Shown here piece by piece: positions 8,573 through 16,357 of a stretch of DNA of 57,574 nucleotides (within the stretch, counting starts at the first letter, position 1; the number at the start of each line of letters is the position of its first letter). The notes under the pieces are model-generated. The model saw only the letters and a program-made list of their open reading frames with translations, did not search any database and was not told where the DNA came from. The translations under genes were made by a program, and so were the position numbers. Source of the DNA: Pseudomonas congelans (GTDB lineage: Bacteria > Pseudomonadota > Gammaproteobacteria > Pseudomonadales > Pseudomonadaceae). Where the stretch lies: the NCBI RefSeq assembly GCF_900103225.1, contig NZ_FNJH01000013.1, forward strand, positions 1 through 57,574, given 5' to 3'.

Positions 8573-9445
8573 TCAGGCAACGGCGGCGTCTTTTCCGGCT
8601 TGCTGCACGAAAAATGAAGCACCCTTGGGTTTCTGCGGCAGGCGTATGTGGTTCTCGGTGCTGCGTACCAGACCGCTCTCGTGGCCTGCGACCATCAACC
8701 CGGCATGCTCGCTGGGCAGCGGGTTCTCACCGAACGGCAATGCGTCTTCGGCGGCGTAGACGCTGATGAACAGCGTGCGCGGAAACTCGGTTTCATTGGG
8801 GCTTGAAGCATGCAACAGGCGTGTGTGCATGAAGCACACCGAGCCCGACGGGCCATAGCAGGCGACCGGCTGCTGGCAATGCTGTTCAACCACCGCGTCT
8901 TCCACGGCACCGGTGAAACGCTCGTTCTGCCAATGCGACCAGAGCGCGTGCTTATGGCTGCCCGGCGCGACATTCAGCGGGCCGTTTTCAGGGGTTACAT
9001 CGCTGATCATCAGCAGCGCCGTGACCAGGTCGTCATTGCTGTGCGGTGTGAAGAGAAAGTCCTGATGCCACTTCACCTGAGTCGCGGTGTGCGGCAGCTT
9101 GGAGTTGATCTTACTGTGATGAAAACGGGTGCCGTTGCCGCCGATCAGCTGCGCCGCGATGGCTGCCATGCGTGACTGGAACGCCGCGTGCCGGTAGGCC
9201 GGCGAGATCTCCGTAGGCGAAGCCACACGGCGCAGCGACGGATGATCCGGCCGATGATCGCTTTCGATGTCGAAGCGCGGACGCCCGTCCTGAGTCTGCC
9301 CCCAGGCCTTATTCTGACTGCGGCTGTCGTCTACCCACTGGTCAAAGTCCTGTTGCAGCGCTGCCACTTCATCGGCTGCCAGCACGCCCTCCACTACCAG
9401 AAAACCCTGCTCATGAAACTGGTCAATCTGCCATTGCTCGATCAT
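8573..9445 (-). CDS. Phytanoyl-CoA dioxygenase (PhyH)-family oxygenase
   Basis: A 290-residue predicted Fe(II)/2-oxoglutarate-dependent oxygenase of the PhyH family. The iron-binding HxD pair is visible in VKWHQDFLF near residue 127, and the distal histidine in RLLHASSPNE near residue 212. An arginine shortly after (FPRTLFISVY) could bind 2-oxoglutarate. The start ATG 9445 has a strong GAGGAG site. The gene is wedged between two transport genes (24 and 26 bp gaps), so it is certainly in the operon. PhyH proteins in bacterial operons hydroxylate small molecules such as ectoine or modified amino acids; the substrate here is presumably the imported compound. Confidence 0.88.
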   Translation of the reverse strand: MIEQWQIDQFHEQGFLVVEGVLAADEVAALQQDFDQWVDDSRSQNKAWGQTQDGRPRFDIESDHRPDHPSLRRVASPTEISPAYRHAAFQSRMAAIAAQLIGGNGTRFHHSKINSKLPHTATQVKWHQDFLFTPHSNDDLVTALLMISDVTPENGPLNVAPGSHKHALWSHWQNERFTGAVEDAVVEQHCQQPVACYGPSGSVCFMHTRLLHASSPNETEFPRTLFISVYAAEDALPFGENPLPSEHAGLMVAGHESGLVRSTENHIRLPQKPKGASFFVQQAGKDAAVA

Positions 9446-9469
9446 GTTCTTCTCCTCTTCAACAAGGCC

Positions 9470-10990
9470 TCAGGCCAGTGAGACATCTTTAAGAAAGGCT
9501 TCAACGCGGGGGTGCTGGCCGTCGCGTAGCGCCTGGGGTTTGTCATCGCAGATCACGCGTCCCTTCTCCATAAAGACGATGCGGTCAGAGACCTTGAAAG
9601 CGAAGTTCATCTCATGGGTCACGATGACCATCGTGATGCCTTCCTGGGCCAGGGTTTCAATGACCTGCAACACCTCGTTGACCTTCTCCGGGTCGAGCGC
9701 CGAGGTGGGCTCGTCGAACAGCATGATTTGCGGGCGCATCATCAGGGCGCGAGCGATGGCGACACGTTGCTGTTGGCCACCCGACAACTGATGCGGGTAT
9801 TTCCAGGCGTGCTCCAGCATCCCCACCTTGTTCAGCAACTCGTAGGCCTGCTGTTTGAGCTCGGGTACTGGCGCCAGGCGGTGATAACGCGGGGCCAGCA
9901 GCAGGTTGTTCAACACCGTCAGGTGCGGAAACAGGTTGAAGCTCTGAAACACCATGCCGATGTTCAGGCGGTAGGCGGCGTTCTCCACATAACGCGGCTT
10001 TTGCGCGCCCTGGCGAACAAGGTGAATGAACGGCTGGCCGTTGATCTTGATGTCGCCGTTGTCGATCTGCTCAAGGCCGTTGAGCAGACGGATCAGCGTG
10101 GTTTTGCCCGACCCCGAGGGGCCGATCACCGACACCACCTCGCCGGAATTGATCTGCAGGCTGACCGCACCAAGCACCTCGATGTCGTTGTACGCCTTGT
10201 GCAATCGGGTCGCTTGCAATGCAGGCCCTTCGAAGTCGATCACAGGACGAGCGACAACTGACGATTTGCGGCTGGCCAGCTCAAGCAGTTCGGCATCCGG
10301 TGTGCGGGTGACCTTGTGCTGCGTGACGTCCAGATAACGTTCCAGGCGTTTGAGCAGGAAGTCGAATACAGTCACGATCAGCACGTAGTAGAACGCCACG
10401 GCCGCCATGGTTTCCATCACCAGAAAGTTCTGCGAATACAGGCGCTGACCGACCATCAGGATCTCGGTCAGGGAGATCACTGAAACCAGCGAACTGAGTT
10501 TGACGATGGAGATGTATTCGTTGGTCAGCGACGGCAGCGCCACACGCAGCGCCTGCGGAATCACGATGCGCCATTGCGTACCCACGAAGCGCAGGCCCAG
10601 TGCCCGGGCTGCTTCGGTCTGGCCCTTGGCGATGGACAGCAGGCCGCCGCGATGAATTTCCGCGACATAGGCCGTTTCGCACATCACCATGGCAATCAGG
10701 CCGGCCCAGAACGGGTTGGCCAGCACCGCCGAGGTGGCGGGCACTGCCTGCGGCAAGTTGTAGACAAAGATCAGCAGTACCAGTAACGGCAAACTGCGAA
10801 ATAACCAGATATAGGCTTTGGCCGGCAAGTTGATCAGCGGCAAAGAGGATTGTTTGGCCAGCGCAAGAATAAAACCCAGAACAATACTGATGACCCAGGT
10901 CAATACACTGAGTTGAATGACCGTCCAGGTGGCCATCCAGAACTCCGTATCGCTGAACAGGCCAAACATGTATTTCCAATCAAACGTCAT
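9470..10990 (-). CDS. Fused amino-acid ABC transporter permease/ATP-binding protein
   Basis: A 506-residue fusion that combines both inner-membrane and cytosolic parts of a polar amino-acid importer. Residues about 15-230 are a HisM/GlnP-type permease with several membrane segments and the EAA-loop-like EAARALGLRF. Residues about 255-506 are a GlnQ-type ATPase: Walker A GPSGSGKT near 298, signature LSGGQQQR, Walker B IMLFDEPTSALDPE and a switch histidine in VTHEMNF. I start at ATG 10990 (MTFDWKYM); the frame runs open upstream without homology. It is the first gene of the operon, facing a LysR regulator. Fusions of this kind are known in Pseudomonas but are less common than separate genes. 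Confidence 0.9.
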   Translation of the reverse strand: MTFDWKYMFGLFSDTEFWMATWTVIQLSVLTWVISIVLGFILALAKQSSLPLINLPAKAYIWLFRSLPLLVLLIFVYNLPQAVPATSAVLANPFWAGLIAMVMCETAYVAEIHRGGLLSIAKGQTEAARALGLRFVGTQWRIVIPQALRVALPSLTNEYISIVKLSSLVSVISLTEILMVGQRLYSQNFLVMETMAAVAFYYVLIVTVFDFLLKRLERYLDVTQHKVTRTPDAELLELASRKSSVVARPVIDFEGPALQATRLHKAYNDIEVLGAVSLQINSGEVVSVIGPSGSGKTTLIRLLNGLEQIDNGDIKINGQPFIHLVRQGAQKPRYVENAAYRLNIGMVFQSFNLFPHLTVLNNLLLAPRYHRLAPVPELKQQAYELLNKVGMLEHAWKYPHQLSGGQQQRVAIARALMMRPQIMLFDEPTSALDPEKVNEVLQVIETLAQEGITMVIVTHEMNFAFKVSDRIVFMEKGRVICDDKPQALRDGQHPRVEAFLKDVSLA

Positions 10991-11475
10991 TGTCGGCTCG
11001 CTCGGCAAATTGAATAGTGATGGGCGACGTCCTGTTGAAGTTGAAACGGGACGCTGTCCGTTTGCCCTTCTGAAGCCATCATGATTGATGCCAGGTCCGG
11101 CAGCCAAATAGTAAGTTTTGGCCCGCAGCATAGGAAAATCCTAAGCAGATACGCCTGTCTTCATCTTCAGAGCAGCAGCGCGTTAAAAAGAGTGAGTGAT
11201 GCTTTAGTGTCACGCCGAGCTGACTGCACACTTTTAGGGCGATTGAATAACGCGGCAGCTATAATCGCTCGCAATAGGTGCGCCGCCCGCATTTGCGGGC
11301 TTGTTTGGCAAAAGTCTATTATTTTGGGTGCAGCTGAATGACCATGGCCAGCGGCGGACATCATCAGGGCCCGGCGATTCCGGCAAGGCGCGAGCGGCTG
11401 GCACGCTCCTCGCTATGCATAGGTAAAAGCTATTCAAGTGCAGCCGTCAAGGGTCGGCTCATCACGAGGTATCAC
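10991..11475. promoter_or_regulatory. Divergent control region between catabolic operon and LysR gene
   Basis: This 485-bp stretch has no convincing gene. It must hold the leftward promoter of the eight-gene catabolic operon and the rightward promoter of the LysR gene. A TATAAT hexamer sits at 11260-11265 on the plus strand, without a good -35 at the right distance. LysR-type operators are probably here, but I cannot pick one T-N11-A site over others by eye. Confidence 0.5.
11285..11300 (+). repeat. Perfect 6-bp inverted repeat in LysR leader
   Basis: GCCCGC and GCGGGC are separated by ATTT, followed by a short TTGTTTGG run. The hairpin lies about 175 bp before the LysR start and 20 bp after a TATAAT hexamer. 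It could be an attenuator or weak terminator in the leader, or an operator half-site pair. The T-tract is poor, so I do not call it a terminator. Confidence 0.35.
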
Positions 11476-12390
11476 GTGGCTCACTTCACATTGAAACAGC
11501 TCAAGTATTTCGTGACAGCCGTCGAAATGGACAGCATTGCCGAAGCCTCGCGGCAGTTGCATATTTCGCAGCCGTCTATTTCTGTCGCTATCAAGAACCT
11601 CGAAGAAGCTTTCAATCAGCCGCTGTTTGTGCGCCACCACGCTCAAGGTGTTTCCCTAACTTCCGGTGGCGGGAAAGTGTATGAAAAAGCCAAAGAGTTG
11701 CTGCGACTTTCCGAAGAGCTTGAACAAAACTCCCGGGCCGAAAACAAACACGTCTCCGGCACTATCGCCATTGGCTGTTTTGAATCGGCCGCGCCGCTTT
11801 ACATGCCCCGACTGGTGGCCGGTTTCAAGCGTTTATACCCGGACGTCACTATTCAGCTCTACGACGGCGAGCAACATGAACTGATGCACGGGCTGCACCG
11901 TGGGCGCTTCGATCTGGCGTTTCTGTACGACCTGGAACTGGGAACCACGATCAACAAAGAGGAACTGAATGCACCGCACAAGCCGTATGCGCTACTGCCG
12001 GCAGCCCACCCTCTGGCGACGAAAAAAACCGTGACCTTGCTGGAACTGAGCCGCGAGCCAATGATCCTGCTCGACGCCGTGCCCAGCAGGACCTACTTCA
12101 TCGATATCTTCACGGAAAAGGGCTATACGCCGGTGGTCGCGTACAGCTCGCCATCAATCGAAATGGTGCGCTGCATGGTCGGTCAGGGCCTGGGGTTTTC
12201 GGTGCTGGTCACGCGTCCCAGAACCAACATGACCTACGACGGTGAGCTGCTGGCACAGCTCGATATCGAAGACGACATGCCCGCCTCCACCCTGGTCATG
12301 GCCTATCTGCGCAACAACCAGCCGACCCGCGCGACGCGCCTGTTCATGGATTATTGCCGGACCATCGAGCTGGCACCGCCTTCAGCCTGA
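11476..12390 (+). CDS. LysR-family transcriptional regulator
   Basis: A 304-residue LysR-type regulator. The winged helix-turn-helix occupies residues 1-65 (LKQLKYFVTAVEMDSIAEAS, then LHISQPSISVAIKNLEE), and the rest is the two-lobed effector-binding domain, with the typical ergot GTIAIGCFESAAPLYMPRL start near residue 95. I choose GTG 11476, which has GAGG seven bases upstream and gives the usual short N-terminus; an ATG at 11338 would add 46 residues that do not look like LysR sequence. Divergent orientation from the operon at 3213-10990 makes it the likely regulator of that pathway. Its co-inducer would probably be the imported compound or an intermediate. Confidence 0.9.
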   Translation: MAHFTLKQLKYFVTAVEMDSIAEASRQLHISQPSISVAIKNLEEAFNQPLFVRHHAQGVSLTSGGGKVYEKAKELLRLSEELEQNSRAENKHVSGTIAIGCFESAAPLYMPRLVAGFKRLYPDVTIQLYDGEQHELMHGLHRGRFDLAFLYDLELGTTINKEELNAPHKPYALLPAAHPLATKKTVTLLELSREPMILLDAVPSRTYFIDIFTEKGYTPVVAYSSPSIEMVRCMVGQGLGFSVLVTRPRTNMTYDGELLAQLDIEDDMPASTLVMAYLRNNQPTRATRLFMDYCRTIELAPPSA

Positions 12391-12534
12391 AGGCGCTTAC
12401 GAATCGCGCAGCCGATAAAGCCCTCAGCCATTTCTGGCCATCACATCACAAATTATCCAAATGAAGGAAAAGTCCCACATGACTTGCCGAAAGGCCGCAT
12501 TGCGGGTCGTCGTAACGGCAAATAAAGTATTGCG

Positions 12535-12551
12535 TTAACGAATAACGTTAA
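12535..12551. promoter_or_regulatory. Candidate HigA operator palindrome
   Basis: TTAACG and CGTTAA flank the five bases AATAA, a perfect 6-bp inverted repeat ending nine bases before the higB start. From memory, P. aeruginosa HigA recognises TTAAC/GTTAA half-sites, which match this element. Its position would let the antitoxin block both transcription and access to the higB start, giving autoregulation. Confidence 0.6.
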
Positions 12552-12560
12552 GCTTTAATC

Positions 12561-12839
12561 ATGATTGTGAGCTTTAAATGTATGCACACGAGATCGCTAT
12601 TTTTTCATGGTAATACGCGGTTATGGCCGTCAATCAAGTCTGTTGCCGAGCGCAAGCTTGCAATGCTTGATGCTGCTACCTCGACGCTGGATCTGCGTTC
12701 TCAGCCTGGTAACCGACTGGAGGCGCTCGATGGAAGTCGTTCTGGCCAATACAGCATCCATATAAACGCTCAATTCAGGATTTGCTTCGTCTGGGGCACC
12801 AACGGCCCCGAGGATGTGGAAATTATCGATTATCACTGA
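12561..12839 (+). CDS. higB: HigB-type toxin (RelE/ParE superfamily mRNA interferase)
   Basis: A 92-residue basic protein that fits HigB, a ribosome-dependent mRNA endonuclease. Family features are the N-terminal MIVSFKC strand, the segment PGNRLEALDGSRSGQYSI with its conserved arginine and glycine, and the C-terminal FRICFVW plus DVEIIDYH strand. Toxin precedes antitoxin, the order typical of hig loci. No strong ribosome site is seen before ATG 12561, because the candidate operator abuts it; low toxin translation would fit. The antitoxin gene starts 10 bp downstream. Length is normal and no disabling change is visible. Confidence 0.92.
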   Translation: MIVSFKCMHTRSLFFHGNTRLWPSIKSVAERKLAMLDAATSTLDLRSQPGNRLEALDGSRSGQYSIHINAQFRICFVWGTNGPEDVEIIDYH

Positions 12840-12849
12840 GGTACCCCCA

Positions 12850-13155
12850 ATGACCAAAAACGGAATGCGCCCAGTCCATCCAGGCGAGGTTTTGAAAGAG
12901 GAATATCTTGAGCCGATGGGGCTGACCGCTGCAGCTCTGGCCAGGGCCCTCAACGTATCGACGCCGACGGTGAACGACATCGTGCTCCAGCGCAGAGGCG
13001 TGAGCGCTGATGTGGCGCTACGTCTTGCTGCATGCCTTGAGACGAGCGCCGAGTTCTGGCTGAACCTGCAACTCACTCACGACCTGCGCAAGACAGAAAT
13101 GGAAAAGGGCGCCCGGATTCGCGAGCAGGTCAGGTGTCTGGCCCGCTGTGCATGA
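12850..13155 (+). CDS. higA: HigA-type antitoxin (XRE-family HTH)
   Basis: A 101-residue antitoxin and repressor. It opens with the HigA signature MRPVHPGEVLKEEYLEPMGL, followed by an XRE helix-turn-helix (AAALARALNVSTPTVNDIVL, near residues 27-46) and an RRGVSADVALRLAACLETS helix. The C-terminus carries the WLNLQLTHDLRK helix typical of the family. I start at ATG 12850, where GAGG overlaps the higB stop, so the two genes are coupled. It should neutralise HigB and repress the pair through the palindrome at 12535-12551. Confidence 0.93.
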   Translation: MTKNGMRPVHPGEVLKEEYLEPMGLTAAALARALNVSTPTVNDIVLQRRGVSADVALRLAACLETSAEFWLNLQLTHDLRKTEMEKGARIREQVRCLARCA

Positions 13156-13198
13156 TGGTGCTCAGCGCTGCTCATTAAGAGCAAAACAAGGAAACGCC

Positions 13199-13465
13199 TT
13201 ATTCGGCTTTTTCGGTCCCGGAGGCCTTTTCTTCCAGCTCGGCCATCTTGGCCTCCAGCGCTTCCAGGCGCGCGCGGGTGCGGGCGAGGACGGCCATCTG
13301 GCTGTCGAACTCTTCACGGCTGACCAGATCCAGTTTGCTGAAGCCGCTTTGCAGCAGGGCCTTGAACTGGGTTTCGAATTCGCTGCGCGGTACAGGCGTT
13401 TCGCCATTGAACAGGCGAGAGGCGTGACCGCTGAGAGCGTCAAGAAAGGCTTTGGGCGCGAGCAT
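13199..13465 (-). CDS. ubiK: UbiK-like accessory factor (YqiC/BMFP family)
   Basis: An 88-residue protein of the YqiC/UbiK family, which helps aerobic ubiquinone synthesis by assembling with UbiJ and binding lipids. An N-terminal amphipathic region (FLDALSGHASRLF) precedes a heptad-rich C-terminal coiled coil (residues about 55-80, LARTRARLEALEAKMAELEEK) that trimerises the protein. The short Glu/Lys-rich tail is usual. It is divergent from glnK, as in other Pseudomonas chromosomes by my recollection. Family assignment is firm; the ubiquinone role is carried over from enterobacteria. Confidence 0.85.
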   Translation of the reverse strand: MLAPKAFLDALSGHASRLFNGETPVPRSEFETQFKALLQSGFSKLDLVSREEFDSQMAVLARTRARLEALEAKMAELEEKASGTEKAE

Positions 13466-13533
13466 GGTTATTTTCCTGAATCAGAGGCCGGCAGTGTAAC
13501 ACGCAGTGTCTATAGTCAATCCCAGGTGCGCAA

Positions 13534-13550
13534 TGCACGCTTATGGAGCG
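13534..13550. promoter_or_regulatory. Distal NtrC-like binding site upstream of glnK
   Basis: The sequence TGCACGC-TTA-TGGAGCG matches ten of fourteen positions of the NtrC dyad TGCACCA-N3-TGGTGCA. Its centre is near -142 from the inferred sigma-54 start and 33 bp, about three helical turns, from the proximal site, which is the classic enhancer spacing. Confidence 0.55.
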
Positions 13551-13566
13551 CAGTGACGGGCACATG

Positions 13567-13583
13567 AGCACCATTGCTGTGCA
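13567..13583. promoter_or_regulatory. Proximal NtrC-like binding site upstream of glnK
   Basis: AGCACCA-TTG-CTGTGCA matches the NtrC dyad TGCACCA-N3-TGGTGCA at eleven of fourteen positions, with intact GCAC and GTGC ends seven bases apart. It is centred near -109 relative to the inferred sigma-54 start point, similar to the enhancer position at enterobacterial glnA. Confidence 0.65.
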
Positions 13584-13657
13584 TTGGCTCCATGATGGGC
13601 CCTGCCAGGTTGTGCAAAACCAGCCCAAGGGCCTGTATTCAATGAATATTCGCGAGA

Positions 13658-13674
13658 TGGCAAGCTTTCTGCTT
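13658..13674 (+). promoter_or_regulatory. Sigma-54 (RpoN) promoter for glnK-amtB
   Basis: TGGCAAG-CTTT-CTGCTT has the invariant GG (13659-13660) and GC (13671-13672) exactly ten bases apart and matches TGGCACG-N4-TTGCT at all but two positions. Transcription should begin near 13684, leaving a leader of about 200 nt before glnK. Together with two upstream NtrC-like sites this predicts induction under nitrogen limitation. Confidence 0.8.
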
Positions 13675-13882
13675 AGTGGCTTATGACCCATGCACTGATG
13701 CAGTCGCTGTGACGAATGCAGTGCGGCAGGCGGAGCGGGGAAGTGTTTCGTCAGAAGCGGTTTTCTGGAGTTGGTCTGGCCTGATCAGGCGGCCGACACG
13801 TTACAAAGCCAGACACTGCGCTTAGACTTGAGTCGGGTTTGTTTTCCTGGGGCAAGTCCACCAAATTCGGGAGAAAGTTTTC

Positions 13883-14221
13883 ATGAAGCTAGTCACTGCC
13901 ATCATTAAGCCGTTCAAACTGGATGACGTGCGCGAGTCGTTGTCTGAAATCGGCGTGCAGGGCATCACCGTCACTGAAGTCAAAGGCTTCGGGCGTCAGA
14001 AGGGTCACACTGAGCTTTATCGCGGTGCTGAATACGTCGTCGACTTCCTTCCTAAAGTGAAGATCGATGTCGCCATCGATGACAAGGATCTGGATCGTGT
14101 CATCGAAGCCATAACCAAGGCCGCCAACACTGGCAAGATCGGTGACGGCAAGATTTTCGTGGTCAATCTGGAACAGGCCATTCGCATCCGTACCGGCGAG
14201 ACCGATACAGACGCTATTTAA
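13883..14221 (+). CDS. glnK: Nitrogen regulatory protein P-II (GlnK)
   Basis: A 112-residue P-II signal protein, a cytosolic trimer that senses ATP/ADP, 2-oxoglutarate and, by uridylylation, glutamine. The T-loop tyrosine is at residue 51 in RGAEYVVDF. The C-terminal P-II signature is seen in GKIGDGKIFV near residues 84-93, with RIRTGETDTDAI closing the protein. GGGAG precedes ATG 13883. It is followed 33 bp later by amtB, the usual pairing in which de-uridylylated GlnK blocks the ammonium channel. The sigma-54 promoter at 13658 makes nitrogen control clear. Confidence 0.97.
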   Translation: MKLVTAIIKPFKLDDVRESLSEIGVQGITVTEVKGFGRQKGHTELYRGAEYVVDFLPKVKIDVAIDDKDLDRVIEAITKAANTGKIGDGKIFVVNLEQAIRIRTGETDTDAI

Positions 14222-14254
14222 GCCGCCAAACCCAACGCCCCAGGAGAAAACAAT

Positions 14255-15592
14255 ATGACTCTGCGTCAATTCGCAGGGCTCGGTGCCCTGTTGTCCCTCG
14301 CATTACCTGGTCTTGCCCTGGCGGCTGACCCAGTGGCCGAGCCGGTGCTGAACTCTGGCGACACTGCATGGATGCTGACCTCGACCGCGCTGGTCCTGTT
14401 CATGACCATCCCCGGTCTCGCGCTGTTCTACGGCGGCATGGTTCGCTCCAAGAACATTCTGTCGGTGATGATGCAGTGTTTCGCCATCACCGGTCTGATC
14501 AGCATCCTGTGGGTCGTTTACGGCTACAGCATCGCGTTTGACACAACCGGCATGGAAGCAGGCGTCGTCAACTTCAATTCCTTCTTTGGCGGTATGGGTA
14601 AAGCGTTCCTGGCAGGCATCACGCCGGCAAGCATTACCGGTCCTGCTGCATTGTTCCCTGAAGCGGTGTTCGTCACCTTTCAGATGACCTTCGCGATCAT
14701 CACCCCTGCCCTGATTGTCGGCGCTTTCGCAGAACGCATGAAGTTCTCCGCGATGCTGGTGTTCATGGGTATCTGGTTCACTCTGGTCTACGCGCCAATT
14801 GCCCACATGGTCTGGGGCGGCGTCGGTGGCTTGCTGTGGGACTGGGGCGTCCTGGACTTCGCTGGCGGTACCGTCGTACATATCAACGCCGGTGTAGCCG
14901 GTCTGGTAGCGTGCCTGGTACTGGGCAAGCGCAAAGGCTTCCCGACCACGCCGATGGCGCCGCACAACCTGGGTTATACCCTGATCGGCGCAGCGATGCT
15001 CTGGGTCGGCTGGTTCGGTTTCAACGCCGGCTCCGCCGCTGCGGCCAACGGCACTGCCGGTATGGCCATGCTGGTCACTCAAATCGCTACCGCGGCCGCC
15101 GCACTGGGCTGGATGTTCGCAGAGTGGCTGACCCACGGTAAGCCAAGTGCTCTGGGTATCGCTTCGGGTGTGGTTGCCGGCCTGGTTGCCGTTACCCCTG
15201 CGGCCGGTACCGTCGGCCCGATGGGCGCGCTGATCATCGGTCTGGCAGCAGGCGTGATCTGCTTCTTCTGCGCGACCAGCCTCAAGCGCAAGCTGGGCTA
15301 CGATGACTCCCTGGATGCGTTCGGCGTTCACGGCATCGGCGGTATCGTCGGCGCGATCCTGACCGGTGTGTTCGCAGCACCTGCACTGGGCGGCTTCGGC
15401 ACCGTAACTGACATCGGTGCTCAGGTCTGGATTCAGTTCAAGGGCGTCGCGTTCACCGTGGTCTACACCGCAATCGTGACCTTCATCATCCTCAAGGTGC
15501 TGGATGCGGTCATGGGCCTGCGTGTCACCGACGAGGAAGAGTCTGTCGGTCTGGACCTCGCTCAACACAACGAGCGCGGCTACAACTTGTAA
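14255..15592 (+). CDS. amtB: Ammonium transporter AmtB
   Basis: A 445-residue ammonium channel of the inner membrane. A cleavable signal (LSLALPGLALAADP) precedes eleven predicted membrane helices. The twin pore histidines are in VVHINAGVAGL and in FGVHGIGGIVG, and the ammonium-transporter signature lies around DFAGGTVVHINAG. The hydrophilic tail after the last helix (DEEESVGLDLAQHNERGYNL) is as in other proteobacterial AmtB proteins. It is co-transcribed with glnK and followed by a strong terminator 20 bp after the stop. GlnK should bind its cytoplasmic face when nitrogen is plentiful. Confidence 0.97.
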   Translation: MTLRQFAGLGALLSLALPGLALAADPVAEPVLNSGDTAWMLTSTALVLFMTIPGLALFYGGMVRSKNILSVMMQCFAITGLISILWVVYGYSIAFDTTGMEAGVVNFNSFFGGMGKAFLAGITPASITGPAALFPEAVFVTFQMTFAIITPALIVGAFAERMKFSAMLVFMGIWFTLVYAPIAHMVWGGVGGLLWDWGVLDFAGGTVVHINAGVAGLVACLVLGKRKGFPTTPMAPHNLGYTLIGAAMLWVGWFGFNAGSAAAANGTAGMAMLVTQIATAAAALGWMFAEWLTHGKPSALGIASGVVAGLVAVTPAAGTVGPMGALIIGLAAGVICFFCATSLKRKLGYDDSLDAFGVHGIGGIVGAILTGVFAAPALGGFGTVTDIGAQVWIQFKGVAFTVVYTAIVTFIILKVLDAVMGLRVTDEEESVGLDLAQHNERGYNL

Positions 15593-15613
15593 GCTTCGGC
15601 CTACGCAAAAAAG

Positions 15614-15639
15614 AATGCCCGGTCTCCGGGCATTTTTTT
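15614..15639 (+). terminator. Rho-independent terminator of glnK-amtB
   Basis: A nine-base perfect stem, AATGCCCGG and CCGGGCATT, with a three-base loop is followed by a run of T, 21 bases after the amtB stop. Confidence 0.92.
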
Positions 15640-15833
15640 GTCTGACGTTTGTGGATATACCGCCGTTTTTTGCTGTCATTGATCTTGCCCGTGTCAATGA
15701 TTTCGGCACCGTGACGCAGCGCAGGTAACGAGGTGGCGACAGTCTTCGTCAACTTGCAGGGAAGCCGGTTTATTGCGCGCTTTGCTTTTTTCTCAGTCGA
15801 GTTAGAATGCGCGCCGAAGGTGCGGAGAACGGT

Positions 15834-16259
15834 ATGTGGCATCAATCCAGGATTGCCTTGCGGGCCAGGCCACGCGGGTTCCATCTGGTGACTGACGAGA
15901 TAGTCGCGGGGTTACCCCCGTTGCGCGGTTGTCGTGTCGGGCTACTGCATGTATGGCTGCAACATACCTCGGCTTCGTTGACCATCAACGAAAATGCCGA
16001 TCCGGCGGTACGTCGCGACTTTGAGCGTTTTTTCAACCGTCTGGTGCCCCAGGGCGTGGATGGCTACGAACATGACGACGAAGGCCCTGATGACTTGCCA
16101 GCGCATTTCAAGGCCAGTCTGCTGGGCTGCCAGTTGCTGTTGCCGGTTACGGCAGGGCGACTGGCGCTGGGCACCTGGCAAGGTATTTACCTGGGCGAAC
16201 ATCGAGACGCTGGTGGGTCTCGTAACGTCCTGGCCACCCTTCAGGGTGAGTGGACATAA
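15834..16259 (+). CDS. yjbQ: YjbQ/UPF0047-family protein
   Basis: A 141-residue member of the YjbQ family, small cytosolic proteins annotated from weak thiamine-phosphate synthase activity but of uncertain true role. The family signature around LLHVWLQHTSASLTINENADP (near residue 37-57), the YEHDDEGPDDLPAHFK segment with its acidic and histidine residues, and LGTWQGIYLGEHRD at the end are all present and could bind a metal. GGAG lies upstream of ATG 15834; nine more in-frame residues upstream are less likely. It sits between amtB and sutA as in P. aeruginosa by memory. Confidence 0.9.
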   Translation: MWHQSRIALRARPRGFHLVTDEIVAGLPPLRGCRVGLLHVWLQHTSASLTINENADPAVRRDFERFFNRLVPQGVDGYEHDDEGPDDLPAHFKASLLGCQLLLPVTAGRLALGTWQGIYLGEHRDAGGSRNVLATLQGEWT

Positions 16260-16357
16260 CCGCTGAGATCAGCGGTTGTTGAATTTTTCCGGTTGCCTTA
16301 GCAATTTTGGGCGGTTGGGCTATAACTAATCAGCTTTCGCAAGTCATGAGGTAGAAC

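Noticed and set aside
13148..13567. Plus-strand open frame opposite the ubiK-like gene
   Set aside because: The minus strand gives a clear YqiC/UbiK-type coiled-coil protein; the plus frame runs into the NtrC-like sites.
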